24,254 bases of DNA from Christensenella sp. UBA1385. GTDB taxonomy: Bacteria; Bacillota; Clostridia; Christensenellales; Aristaeellaceae. Shown here piece by piece: positions 15,405 through 22,318 of the stretch (the stretch's first letter is position 1; every line of letters begins with the position of its first letter). The stretch is taken from NCBI GenBank assembly GCA_002305755.1, contig DBQV01000008.1:65205-89458 (forward strand), read 5' to 3'. A program made the position numbers and the translations under genes. The notes below the pieces were generated by a model. It did not search any database. It had not been told where the DNA came from and saw only the letters and a program-made list of their open reading frames with translations.

Positions 15405-16244
15405 TTATCCTTTCAATCCGCTGAGTGTAATGCCTTCGATGAGGAACCGCTGTCCGAACAGGTAGAAGACCAGAGGAGCGATCAGGGACAGCAGCACACC
15501 AGCCAGTATAACACCTTGATTACCGGACATGAACACCCCTTTCAGCACAGTTAGGCCGAGGGGTAGCGTCATCTTTGCCTCTGAGTTGATATAAATCAAA
15601 GGGCCGTAAAAATCGTTCCAAGTGCTGATGACGGTCTGCAGCGCGATCACCACCAGCGCGGGTTTGGTCATGGGCAGCACGATGCGCAGGTAACAGTACA
15701 GTTTGCTCGCCCCGTCAATATAGGCTGCGTCATCATAGCTTTTGGGGATGGTCAGCATAAACTGCCGGATGAGAAAGATACCCATTGCGCCGAAAATAGC
15801 AGGTAGGATCAGTGCGGCGTGATTGTCGATCAATTTGACCTTGCTCATGATGATAAAACGCGGGATGCCCATCACATGCGCCGGGATCATCATCGAAGCC
15901 AGAAAGGCGATAAACAGCACGTTTCTGCCGCGGAAGTGCAGTCTCGCGAAGGCGAAAGCCGCCATGGAGGAAGAAATCAGCTGCAGCGCCGTGCTGAGCA
16001 TGGAGATTTTCAGTGAGTTGTACACAAAGCTCCCGAAGGCCACTTTCTGAAAGACGATCTGATAGTTTTCCAGCTCAAATTGTGAGGGCAAGATGGCAGG
16101 CGGCAGCTTGAACGAATCCATCGGCGGACGCAGCGTAGATGAGATCATCCATAGAATTGGCACGAGAATATACAAGGCAAAACAGGAAAGCAGCACGATG
16201 ACTGTGAACCTGCCAAGAAAGGATAGTGTTCGGCGCAGTGACAT
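15405..16244 (-). CDS. CUT1 sugar ABC transporter permease (MalG type)
   Basis: A 279-residue membrane protein with about six transmembrane helices (first near 14-36). The cytoplasmic EAA loop, where the ATPase docks, reads YDDAAYIDGASKLYCYLRIVLP (about 170-191). The C-terminal YLFGQRFLIEGITLSGLKG is typical of MalG-type subunits of CUT1 importers, which take up di- and oligosaccharides or glycosides. It would pair with the permease encoded directly upstream. The start ATG at 16244 follows GGGAGGAAAG. No ATPase gene is present, as usual for CUT1 loci that share an MsmK-like ATPase. Confidence 0.93.
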   Translation of the reverse strand: MSLRRTLSFLGRFTVIVLLSCFALYILVPILWMISSTLRPPMDSFKLPPAILPSQFELENYQIVFQKVAFGSFVYNSLKISMLSTALQLISSSMAAFAFARLHFRGRNVLFIAFLASMMIPAHVMGIPRFIIMSKVKLIDNHAALILPAIFGAMGIFLIRQFMLTIPKSYDDAAYIDGASKLYCYLRIVLPMTKPALVVIALQTVISTWNDFYGPLIYINSEAKMTLPLGLTVLKGVFMSGNQGVILAGVLLSLIAPLVFYLFGQRFLIEGITLSGLKG

Positions 16245-16265
16245 CTTTTATCTTTCCTCCCAATT

Positions 16266-17174
16266 CTATTCGCGGTCGTAGGAAACCAGTGTGCCGGATG
16301 TCTTGAACTGAATTAGGGTGATGATCATCACAATTACCATGAGGATTAGTGACTGCGCCGCGGCATAACCGAATTTCTGCGAGGTGAAGGCGGTTTCGTA
16401 GATGTACAAACTGATGGAACGGGAGGCATCTCCGGGCCCGCCGCCAGTCAACATATAGGGCTCGTCAAAGATCTGAATGGTACCGATCATCATGGTTATG
16501 AACACAAAGAAGATGGTGGGGCTGAGCAGGGGCAACGTGATATGGCGCGTCTTCTGCCAGGCGGTTGCTCCGTCAATTTCCGCGGCTTCAAGGTAGCCCT
16601 TGTCGATACCCTGTAAACCAATCAGGAAGTAGAGGAAGTAGCCGCCTACAAACTTCCACAGGCTGAACAGCATGGTGGCGGGGTACACCCAGAAGGATGA
16701 GTTGAGCCACGCGATTTTTTCTGCCCCGAGCAGGCCGAGGTAATAGTTGAGCAGGCCAAAATCTTTGTTGAGCACCATGGACCAGGCGATGGCGATGGAG
16801 GAGGTGGCCAGCAGCGTTGGAAAATAAAAAACAGTTCTGTAACCGAAAACAAGCGCCTTGTTTTTTTTCAGACTGTTGACTCCAAGAGCCAGCACAAGAC
16901 CCATAAGCATGTGCATGGGCACCAGCAGAAGCACAAATTTGGCGGAATTGCCCAGCGTCAGCAGGAAGCGCTTATCTAGTGTCAGCATGATCCAGTTCTT
17001 GTAGTTGTTCCATTTGGCGGGCGTGATGATATTGTATTTCATGAAAGACAGATAGATCACCATGATAAAGGGAAGAACTACAAACAATACGAACCCCGTC
17101 AGGCTGGGCAGCAAAAACAACCAAGCTGCCTGTGCATCGTGGTTGGGATTCTTTCGGTGCTTCACGATACTCAT
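16266..17174 (-). CDS. CUT1 sugar ABC transporter permease (MalF/LplB type)
   Basis: A 302-residue membrane protein with six predicted transmembrane helices (first about 18-43, AWLFLLPSLTGFVLFVVLPF). The EAA loop is YLEAAEIDGATAWQKTRHITLPLLSP (about 194-219). This is the MalF-type partner of the next gene in a CUT1 importer. The ATG at 17174 (MSIVKHRKN) is chosen because GGAG lies 8 bases upstream. An ATG at 17180 would sit almost on the ribosome binding site, and longer readings to 17234 run into the hairpin at 17206-17247. The gene follows the binding-protein gene after 89 bases and precedes the MalG-type gene by 21 bases. Confidence 0.92.
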   Translation of the reverse strand: MSIVKHRKNPNHDAQAAWLFLLPSLTGFVLFVVLPFIMVIYLSFMKYNIITPAKWNNYKNWIMLTLDKRFLLTLGNSAKFVLLLVPMHMLMGLVLALGVNSLKKNKALVFGYRTVFYFPTLLATSSIAIAWSMVLNKDFGLLNYYLGLLGAEKIAWLNSSFWVYPATMLFSLWKFVGGYFLYFLIGLQGIDKGYLEAAEIDGATAWQKTRHITLPLLSPTIFFVFITMMIGTIQIFDEPYMLTGGGPGDASRSISLYIYETAFTSQKFGYAAAQSLILMVIVMIITLIQFKTSGTLVSYDRE

Positions 17175-17205
17175 GCGCATCACTCCTTCAGATGAATAAA
17201 GAACA

Positions 17206-17247
17206 TGCGGGGGATAGTGAGGGAGGACTCCCAAACTTTCCCCCGCA
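17206..17247 (-). other. Intercistronic hairpin between binding-protein and permease genes
   Basis: TGCGGGGGA (17206-17214) pairs perfectly with TCCCCCGCA (17239-17247), and the 24-base loop can form an inner GGGA/TCCC stem (17221-17232). On the minus strand it follows the binding-protein stop by about 16 bases and is followed by a loosely T-rich TGTTCTTTATT. It could be a partial terminator or a 3'-end stabiliser that keeps binding-protein mRNA in excess over permease mRNA. Confidence 0.55.
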
Positions 17248-17263
17248 CATTATCAGGCGGGGT

Positions 17264-18550
17264 TTAGAAATCCATCAGAACAAGGTCGATTTCTTCCTTC
17301 ATTTTGTCCAGCGCCTCATCGACACCCATTTCATCTGCCAGGATCAGAGAGGTGTAGCGATCGAAGACAGCCTGAATCTCATTGTAGGTGGCCGGACACT
17401 CAACGGATTTCGCGGTCTTTGCGCTGTCGAAGAACACCCTGGAGTTGGCCGGGAAATCGGTATTCACAACGACTTCCTGCATCACTTCTTCAGACATCGG
17501 GATGCCGGAGATATCAATGATGGTCCTCTGCGAGTATTTGGAGGATAACCAGCAGATTAGCTTGAAGGCCTCATCTTTCTTGGTGGAGGCGGAGGAAATA
17601 GGCCACAGACCGAAGCCTGCGATAGCCTGCTGGGTCTTGTTGGTGGGCAACCACTGCACGTCCACATCCTTGAAGCCGGATTCGTTGTAGGTCTTGAAGA
17701 GCCAGCGGCCGGCAAAATCCATGCCCACCTGATCGGCGATGAAGGTGCCGTTGTTGACTGGGGCTACCTTGTGCACATAAATCAGATCGTGAATGAACTG
17801 GAAGACTTCCTTGGCCTCGGGCGAGTTGATGACGCACTCGGTCATATCATCGTTGAGAATCGAGGCACCGTTATTGAACAGCCATGCGGATATGGCGAAG
17901 TACCAGTTGGGGACGTTGACGCCGTAGACTTGCGTGCCGTCCGCGCGGGTAAAGGTCATCTTCTTGGCATACTCAAGGAAAGTATCCCAGTCCCAGTCAG
18001 CAGGGGGCATTTCGAGGCCGGCTTCTTTGAGAACGTTGAGATTAATGTGGGTGACAATGTTGTTCCACTCAAAGCCGTAGGCATAGGTGATGCCGTCCAC
18101 TGTCAGAGGTGCGCTGATTTCGGGGATGTTGTCTTCCACCATCGCCGCCCACTCGGGATACTTTTCAATGTAGGGGTTCAGAGGCTCAATGAGGCCGTTG
18201 GAGCGGAATACCTCAAAGCCTTCGATGGCCAACCTGATCACGTCTGGCGTATCGCCGCCCGCGATCATGGTTTGGATTTTGGAGTTGAAGCCGGCCCATC
18301 CGCCGGAAGAGGGGACGAACATTAGCTCGACGGAGATGCCGGTTTCCTCAAAGAACTTCGTTAGCACTTCCTGCATGGCTTTGACGCTGAAAGGTTCACC
18401 GTCCATCACGATGCGCACGGTATTCTTGCCGTCGCCGATCAGGTTGCGCTTGATTTCGACCTCTTCAGACGTCTCTTCAGCCAACGACGCGGCGATGCCG
18501 GTGAACAGCAGGGTAGCAATCAGAAACAGGGACAATATTTTTTTCATCAT
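17264..18550 (-). CDS. Extracellular sugar-binding protein of the GH116 operon (SBP family 1)
   Basis: A 428-residue binding protein of the MalE/UgpB class (SBP_bac_1). The N-terminus MMKKILSLFLIATLLFTGIA is a signal peptide with a likely type I cleavage after ASLA (residue 24). There is no cysteine, so no lipobox. The mature part carries family signatures such as MIAGGDTPDVIRLAIEGFEVF and DGITYAYGFEWNNIVTHINLNVLKEAG. It captures the sugar or glycoside for the two permeases encoded downstream. The ATG at 18550 is supported by AAGGAGGAAG with about 6 bases spacing; an ATG follows directly at 18547, so the start is uncertain by one codon. The longer frame to 18667 would read through the promoter and is rejected. 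First gene of the operon. Confidence 0.92.
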   Translation of the reverse strand: MMKKILSLFLIATLLFTGIAASLAEETSEEVEIKRNLIGDGKNTVRIVMDGEPFSVKAMQEVLTKFFEETGISVELMFVPSSGGWAGFNSKIQTMIAGGDTPDVIRLAIEGFEVFRSNGLIEPLNPYIEKYPEWAAMVEDNIPEISAPLTVDGITYAYGFEWNNIVTHINLNVLKEAGLEMPPADWDWDTFLEYAKKMTFTRADGTQVYGVNVPNWYFAISAWLFNNGASILNDDMTECVINSPEAKEVFQFIHDLIYVHKVAPVNNGTFIADQVGMDFAGRWLFKTYNESGFKDVDVQWLPTNKTQQAIAGFGLWPISSASTKKDEAFKLICWLSSKYSQRTIIDISGIPMSEEVMQEVVVNTDFPANSRVFFDSAKTAKSVECPATYNEIQAVFDRYTSLILADEMGVDEALDKMKEEIDLVLMDF

Positions 18551-18589
18551 AGGGCTTCCTCCTTCATTATCAGGGGCAAAAACGACTAG

Positions 18590-18601
18590 GTACACGTGTA
18601 C
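18590..18601. promoter_or_regulatory. Candidate LacI-type operator, 12-bp palindrome GTACACGTGTAC
   Basis: A perfect 12-bp inverted repeat with a central CG lies immediately downstream of the -10 box, at about +4 to +15 of the predicted minus-strand transcript. This is the position where LacI-family repressors commonly block transcription, and a LacI-family gene is encoded in the same operon. Confidence 0.65.
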
Positions 18602-18610
18602 GTTGACCAA

Positions 18611-18639
18611 AGTATAGTATGGGTGCAAGATGATGTCAA
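18611..18639 (-). promoter_or_regulatory. Sigma-A promoter of the SBP-permease-permease-LacI-GH116 operon
   Basis: Read on the minus strand, a consensus -35 box TTGACA (18634-18639) and a -10 box TATACT (18611-18616) are separated by exactly 17 bases. Transcription should start near 18604, giving a leader of about 54 bases. The candidate operator lies at the start of the transcript. Confidence 0.85.
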
Positions 18640-18804
18640 TAGATAACATGTAGAAATCTTGCTGCATTTATTCCGAATTTTTAATCATTTCAAGGGGCGA
18701 CGGTAGTAAAAAATACTGACATGTGTCGGTGAATAAGTGGATATAGCGGAAAATAGATGTGTAGTCTTCTTTGCAATGGGGTTGAACGCTAAGTTTTGAT
18801 TTAC
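18640..18804. other. AT-rich intergenic stretch with no recognisable gene
   Basis: This stretch lies between the first operon's promoter and the terminator of the second. It is clearly more AT-rich than its surroundings and holds no convincing reading frame with a ribosome binding site on either strand. The only structure seen is a weak inverted repeat around 18716-18729 (CTGACATGTGTCGG). Confidence 0.5.
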
Positions 18805-18809
18805 GGCAG

Positions 18810-18844
18810 AAAAAGGAGCCCTGCCAGATTCGCGGCAGGGCTCC
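18810..18844 (-). terminator. Intrinsic terminator of the second CUT1 operon
   Basis: An 11-bp perfect stem (GGAGCCCTGCC at 18815-18825 and GGCAGGGCTCC at 18834-18844) has an 8-base loop. On the minus strand it is followed by TTTTTCTGCC. It lies 20 bases after the last permease's stop, and there is no T-run on the plus-strand side. Confidence 0.85.
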
Positions 18845-18864
18845 GAAAAATAGGAAACGCAGCC

Positions 18865-19704
18865 TCAGCCCTTGACGGCCCCTGCGGCGACGCCCTTGGT
18901 GATCTGGTTTCTGAAGACGGCGTAGAAGACGAGGATGGGGACCAGTGCCACGGTGAGCGAGGTGAAGAGCTTGCCGTAATCGGAGCCCAGCGCGCCGGCG
19001 TAGCGGCCCACCATATAGGGGATGGCCTTGAACTTTTCCGAGGAGGTCATCAGGCTCATCAGCACGAACTCGTTCCAGGTGCCGGTGAAGGTGATGATGG
19101 CCAGCGTGACCGAGACGGGCGCGCACATGGGCAGCACCACGCTGAAGAAGATGCGCATGAAGCCCGCGCCGTCGATGCGGGCGGCCTCCAGCAGCTCATC
19201 CGGGATGCTCTTTTCAAAATCTGTGCACAGGTACACGCCCATCGGCAGCCCCAGCGCGATGTAGGGGATGAGCACCGCCAGGCGCGTGTTGTGGATGCCC
19301 GTGGCGTTGACCATCAGAAACAGGGGGATAAGGATGGATTGCAGTGTGAGCAGGATGCCCACGATAAACAGGCCGTGCAGCAGCCTGGTGATCTTGTATT
19401 CAAGCTTGGCAAAGGCATAGCCTGCCATGTTGGAAAGGATGACCACAGCCACCACGGTGACGCCGGCATAGATCACGCTGTTCTTGAAGAACATCAGGAA
19501 ATTGCCCTGCTTCATGACGAAGGCGTAGTTGCCCAGGTACCAGGTGCTGGGAAAGGCCAGCTTGCTGTGGGTCAGATAATCGGTATTGGTCTTGAAGGAC
19601 TGCAGCACCAGCCAGAAGATGGGGTAGACCGTCAGTACCGTGAAGAGGATCATCACGGTGTAGACAAGCACTTTGGCGGAGCGGGAGATATTGCGCTGTT
19701 CCAT
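18865..19704 (-). CDS. CUT1 sugar ABC transporter permease (MalG type), second operon
   Basis: A 279-residue membrane protein with six predicted helices (first about 12-35). The EAA loop is LLEAARIDGAGFMRIFFSVVLPMCAP (about 171-196), and the C-terminus FRNQITKGVAAGAVKG is typical of MalG-type subunits. It would pair with the permease encoded 3 bases upstream. The start ATG at 19704 has a near-consensus AAGGAGGT with 8-9 bases spacing. It is the last gene of the operon and is followed by an intrinsic terminator. It is well diverged from the corresponding permease of the first operon, so the two loci are not a recent duplication. Confidence 0.93.
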   Translation of the reverse strand: MEQRNISRSAKVLVYTVMILFTVLTVYPIFWLVLQSFKTNTDYLTHSKLAFPSTWYLGNYAFVMKQGNFLMFFKNSVIYAGVTVVAVVILSNMAGYAFAKLEYKITRLLHGLFIVGILLTLQSILIPLFLMVNATGIHNTRLAVLIPYIALGLPMGVYLCTDFEKSIPDELLEAARIDGAGFMRIFFSVVLPMCAPVSVTLAIITFTGTWNEFVLMSLMTSSEKFKAIPYMVGRYAGALGSDYGKLFTSLTVALVPILVFYAVFRNQITKGVAAGAVKG

Positions 19705-19707
19705 GTC

Positions 19708-20610
19708 TCAGACCTCCTTCTCGCTGAACGCCTTGCCAAGGGCCATGGTGACGATGATGAGCACGATGCTGATCAGCACCATCACGGTGGAAATGGCGTT
19801 GGCCAGGGGATAATTGGGCGCGCCCTGGAAGGCGGACTGGTACATATACAACGAGAGCACCCTCGTCTGCCCGGCGGGGCCGCCGCCCGTCATGGCGTAG
19901 ATCAGATCGAAGGATTTGAGGGAGCCCGAGATGGCCAGGATGGCCGTGGTGATGATCACGCCCGAAAGCGCGGGCAGCATGATGTACCAGAGGATGCCGG
20001 ATTCCTTCGCGCCGTCGATGCGGGCGGCCTCGATGACCGCCGGGTCGATGCGCTGCATATTGGCCAGGAAGATGATCATGTAAAAGCCCGTGAACATCCA
20101 GAGAATGACCACGAGGATGGGCACCATGGGCTTGTCGGAGATGGTGTACACGGCTGCGGGGTTAAAGAAGCGCCGGATATCCATCAGCACCGAGTTGCGG
20201 CCGTAGATGATGGCGTTGAACAGCACGCCGATGATGATGGAGGAGATCACGTTGGGCAGGTAGATCATGGTCTGGAACAGATCGTTGCCCCGTTGGATCA
20301 GCTTGCGCGAAAGGATGTAGGCCAGGATAAAGCCCAGCGGGATCTGCCCGAAGACGGAGACCGCCACGATGAGCATGTTGTTTTTGAGCGCGGTGTAGAA
20401 GTTGCCCGCAGGCTCGGTGAACATCCACGCATAGCTCTTGAGGCCCACGAAGTGGATGTCCGGGTTGCCGAAAATGACGCCGCCGTTGTAGTCAGTGAGG
20501 CTCAGCAGCACCGAGAATACCGTGGGGAAGGCCACCACGGCCAGGTAGATGATAACCGCGGGCAGAACGAACACCGCGTAAGCCAGTCGTTTTTCACCTT
20601 TCGTCGTCAT
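19708..20610 (-). CDS. CUT1 sugar ABC transporter permease (MalF type), second operon
   Basis: A 300-residue membrane protein with six predicted helices (first about 9-36, LAYAVFVLPAVIIYLAVVAFPT). The EAA loop is VIEAARIDGAKESGILWYIMLPALSG (about 192-217). It is the MalF-type partner of the next gene. The start is set at the ATG at 20610, which has GGGAGG about 5 bases upstream. An in-frame ATG at 20625 has no ribosome binding site and would itself contain that site. It follows the binding-protein gene after 56 bases, with no hairpin as strong as the one in the first operon. Confidence 0.93.
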   Translation of the reverse strand: MTTKGEKRLAYAVFVLPAVIIYLAVVAFPTVFSVLLSLTDYNGGVIFGNPDIHFVGLKSYAWMFTEPAGNFYTALKNNMLIVAVSVFGQIPLGFILAYILSRKLIQRGNDLFQTMIYLPNVISSIIIGVLFNAIIYGRNSVLMDIRRFFNPAAVYTISDKPMVPILVVILWMFTGFYMIIFLANMQRIDPAVIEAARIDGAKESGILWYIMLPALSGVIITTAILAISGSLKSFDLIYAMTGGGPAGQTRVLSLYMYQSAFQGAPNYPLANAISTVMVLISIVLIIVTMALGKAFSEKEV

Positions 20611-20666
20611 GGTGACCTCCCCCATTTATTTTCTTAGTCCGTATTGCTTATGGCTGTGAACGCCTC

Positions 20667-22007
20667 TTATTGAGCGGCCTTCCAGGCGTCAAAGGCGTCC
20701 TGCGTGGCCTTGGCCACGTCTTCCGGGGTCTGGGTGCCCAGGCCGATGGCCTGCAGGCCGTCGTTGAGCGGGGTATAGACCGGGCCCGCGAAGGCGCCGT
20801 CGATCACGACGGTGGCGGTGTCATACTCGCTCGTCAGATGGGCAAGGGTCACCTGCAGGGGCTCCAGACTCATGCTGGCATAGTCGATATCCGAGCGGGA
20901 GGGGGTGACCAGGCCGCCGGTGGACAGACGGTAGGTCTGCACTTCGTTGCCGGTGAGCCATTTGACCAGCTTCCACGCGGCTTCCAGCTTGGGCGAGCCG
21001 TCTTCCAGCTTGGCGTTGATGCCGTAGCCGGTGGCCAGCACGGCGGAGTTGGAGCGGTTGAACTTCACGCCTTCCACGTCGATCTCGGGGAAGACGGAAA
21101 CCAGGAAGTTGCTCTGGCGCTCGGGGGCGATCAGGGCCTGCTTGGTGCTGGCATCGGTGATGAACGCGCCCACGCGCCAGTCGCCGTCGATGTAGTAGGC
21201 GGCGGTGTTGGTGGCGAACAGGCCGGGGCCCTCGCCGTAGCCGACGGCCAGGGTGCTTCTGTTGAGCACGCCGTCGTCATACATCTTCTTGACGAAGTTC
21301 AGGGCGTTCATGAAATCGGGATCGGTGAACTTGGCTTCGCCGGAGAGGATCTTCTGCTCCCAGCCTTCGCCGCAGAAACGGCCGGCGATCATGGAGAACA
21401 GGCAGCTCTGCATCACCCAGGTATCCTGGCTGGGCATCAGCACGGTCTCATAGCCCTTGGCAGCCAGGACCGGCACCTGGGCGACCAGCTCGGAATAGGT
21501 CTTGGCGGGCTCCAGGCCGGCATCCTTCAGCACTTCGAGGTTGGCATAGAAGGTGTGGGTGGCGGTCACGCCGGAGGGGATGATGGCCAGGTAGCCGCCG
21601 GCCTGCTGGCTGCCGTCCAGCGCGATGGGCAGGTAGGTATCCTTCAGGCCGTCACGCTCGGCAAGGGGGGCCAGATCCTTCAGCAGCTTCTTGGTGTGCA
21701 GCGTGGTGGAACGGCCGGAGGGCCAGGCGTAGAGCACGTCGGGCAGATTGTCCGCCGCGGCGTAGGCTTCGGTGGCCTGGTGGAAGGGATCGTTGAATTC
21801 GTCCTGGATCACCAGCTTGATGTCGGGGTTGGCTTCCTCAAAGGCTTTCCATACCTTTTCGGTTTCTTCCATGGCGTTGGGGCTGGTCATGTCGCGGTAG
21901 TTGAGTACGCGCAGCTCGATCTGCTCCTGCGCCGACGCGGCGCTCATGCCCAGGGACAGCAGCATGATCATCGCCAGAACAAGGGCGGACAGACGGGTGA
22001 GTTTCAT
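20667..22007 (-). CDS. Extracellular sugar-binding protein of the second CUT1 operon (SBP family 1)
   Basis: A 446-residue binding protein. MKLTRLSALVLAMIMLLSLG begins a signal peptide with a likely type I cleavage after SAASA (residue 26); again there is no lipobox cysteine. The mature part has family 1 features such as TEKVWKAFEEANPDIKLVIQ, DNLPDVLYAWPSGR, and a C-terminal AAWKLVKWLTGNEVQTYRL block. The ligand cannot be told from sequence and no sugar-degrading enzyme is linked. The ATG at 22007 follows AGGAGGAGTG with about 7 bases spacing. The longer frame to 22148 runs through the promoter and operator and is rejected. First gene of a three-gene operon. Confidence 0.92.
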   Translation of the reverse strand: MKLTRLSALVLAMIMLLSLGMSAASAQEQIELRVLNYRDMTSPNAMEETEKVWKAFEEANPDIKLVIQDEFNDPFHQATEAYAAADNLPDVLYAWPSGRSTTLHTKKLLKDLAPLAERDGLKDTYLPIALDGSQQAGGYLAIIPSGVTATHTFYANLEVLKDAGLEPAKTYSELVAQVPVLAAKGYETVLMPSQDTWVMQSCLFSMIAGRFCGEGWEQKILSGEAKFTDPDFMNALNFVKKMYDDGVLNRSTLAVGYGEGPGLFATNTAAYYIDGDWRVGAFITDASTKQALIAPERQSNFLVSVFPEIDVEGVKFNRSNSAVLATGYGINAKLEDGSPKLEAAWKLVKWLTGNEVQTYRLSTGGLVTPSRSDIDYASMSLEPLQVTLAHLTSEYDTATVVIDGAFAGPVYTPLNDGLQAIGLGTQTPEDVAKATQDAFDAWKAAQ

Positions 22008-22029
22008 TTTCACTCCTCCTAAATATAGT

Positions 22030-22045
22030 GAAGGCACGTGCCTTC
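22030..22045. promoter_or_regulatory. Candidate operator, 16-bp perfect palindrome GAAGGCACGTGCCTTC
   Basis: A perfect 16-bp inverted repeat with central CG lies in the leader of the second CUT1 operon, at about +8 to +23 of the predicted transcript. It shares the core CACGTG with the first operon's palindrome but has different flanks, so a different regulator is likely. No regulator gene for it is in the window. Confidence 0.65.
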
Positions 22046-22058
22046 CGTGTATGAATGC

Positions 22059-22087
22059 ATCATCCTCTTTTTTGAGGGCTGTGTCAA
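22059..22087 (-). promoter_or_regulatory. Promoter of the second CUT1 operon
   Basis: On the minus strand a consensus -35 TTGACA (22082-22087) is followed after 17 bases by GATGAT (22059-22064), a four-of-six match to the -10 consensus. The predicted transcript starts near 22052, about 45 bases before the binding-protein start codon. The weaker -10 leaves some doubt. Confidence 0.65.
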
Positions 22088-22113
22088 TGCTTTTGGGGCG
22101 CAGTGAAGAAATT

Positions 22114-22131
22114 TTCTTAATCGTATAAGAA
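22114..22131. promoter_or_regulatory. Near-perfect palindrome upstream of the second CUT1 promoter
   Basis: TTCTTAATCGTATAAGAA has six-base arms that pair perfectly and a central CG, with two mismatched positions between. It lies about 27 bases upstream of the -35 box, between this operon and the divergent aminotransferase gene. It could be a second regulator site. Confidence 0.35.
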
Positions 22132-22289
22132 CGTGCGTCTCCTGCCATGCGGGCAGCCCGCGGAGGATGTCGGGCAAAGAAGGGAGAAAATGCAGGATTA
22201 AAATGAAAAAATCACAAATCAGAAAGAAAGGAAAATGGGGGAACGGAGAAGATGGCGCGAATTTTATTTTGAAAATCGGCGTTTTTCGG

Positions 22290-22318
22290 TTGACAGCGGA
22301 GGAGGAAAAATGCAGAAT
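22290..22318 (+). promoter_or_regulatory. Possible promoter of the aminotransferase gene
   Basis: A consensus -35 TTGACA (22290-22295) and CAGAAT (22313-22318, four of six matches) are 17 bases apart. Transcription would start near 22325, about 32 bases before the ATG at 22357. The rest of 22141-22290 is purine-rich and shows no clear gene. Confidence 0.5.

Noticed and set aside
18551..18667. N-terminal extension of the first sugar-binding protein to 18667
   Set aside because: It would include the promoter and operator and bury the signal peptide. The ATG at 18550 has a strong ribosome binding site.
18716..18729. Inverted repeat CTGACATGTGTCGG upstream of the first sugar operon
   Set aside because: The arms are imperfect and it lies about 80 bp upstream of the -35 box; too weak to call an operator without conservation data.
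18865..20610. Idea that the second CUT1 permeases are a recent duplication of the first pair
   Set aside because: Sequences agree only in the general family motifs (EAA loops) and differ elsewhere; ordinary paralogues.
22149..22161. GCGGGCAGCCCGC inverted repeat upstream of the aminotransferase
   Set aside because: It is a short GC-rich repeat that is not positioned like a terminator or operator; expected by chance in high-GC DNA.
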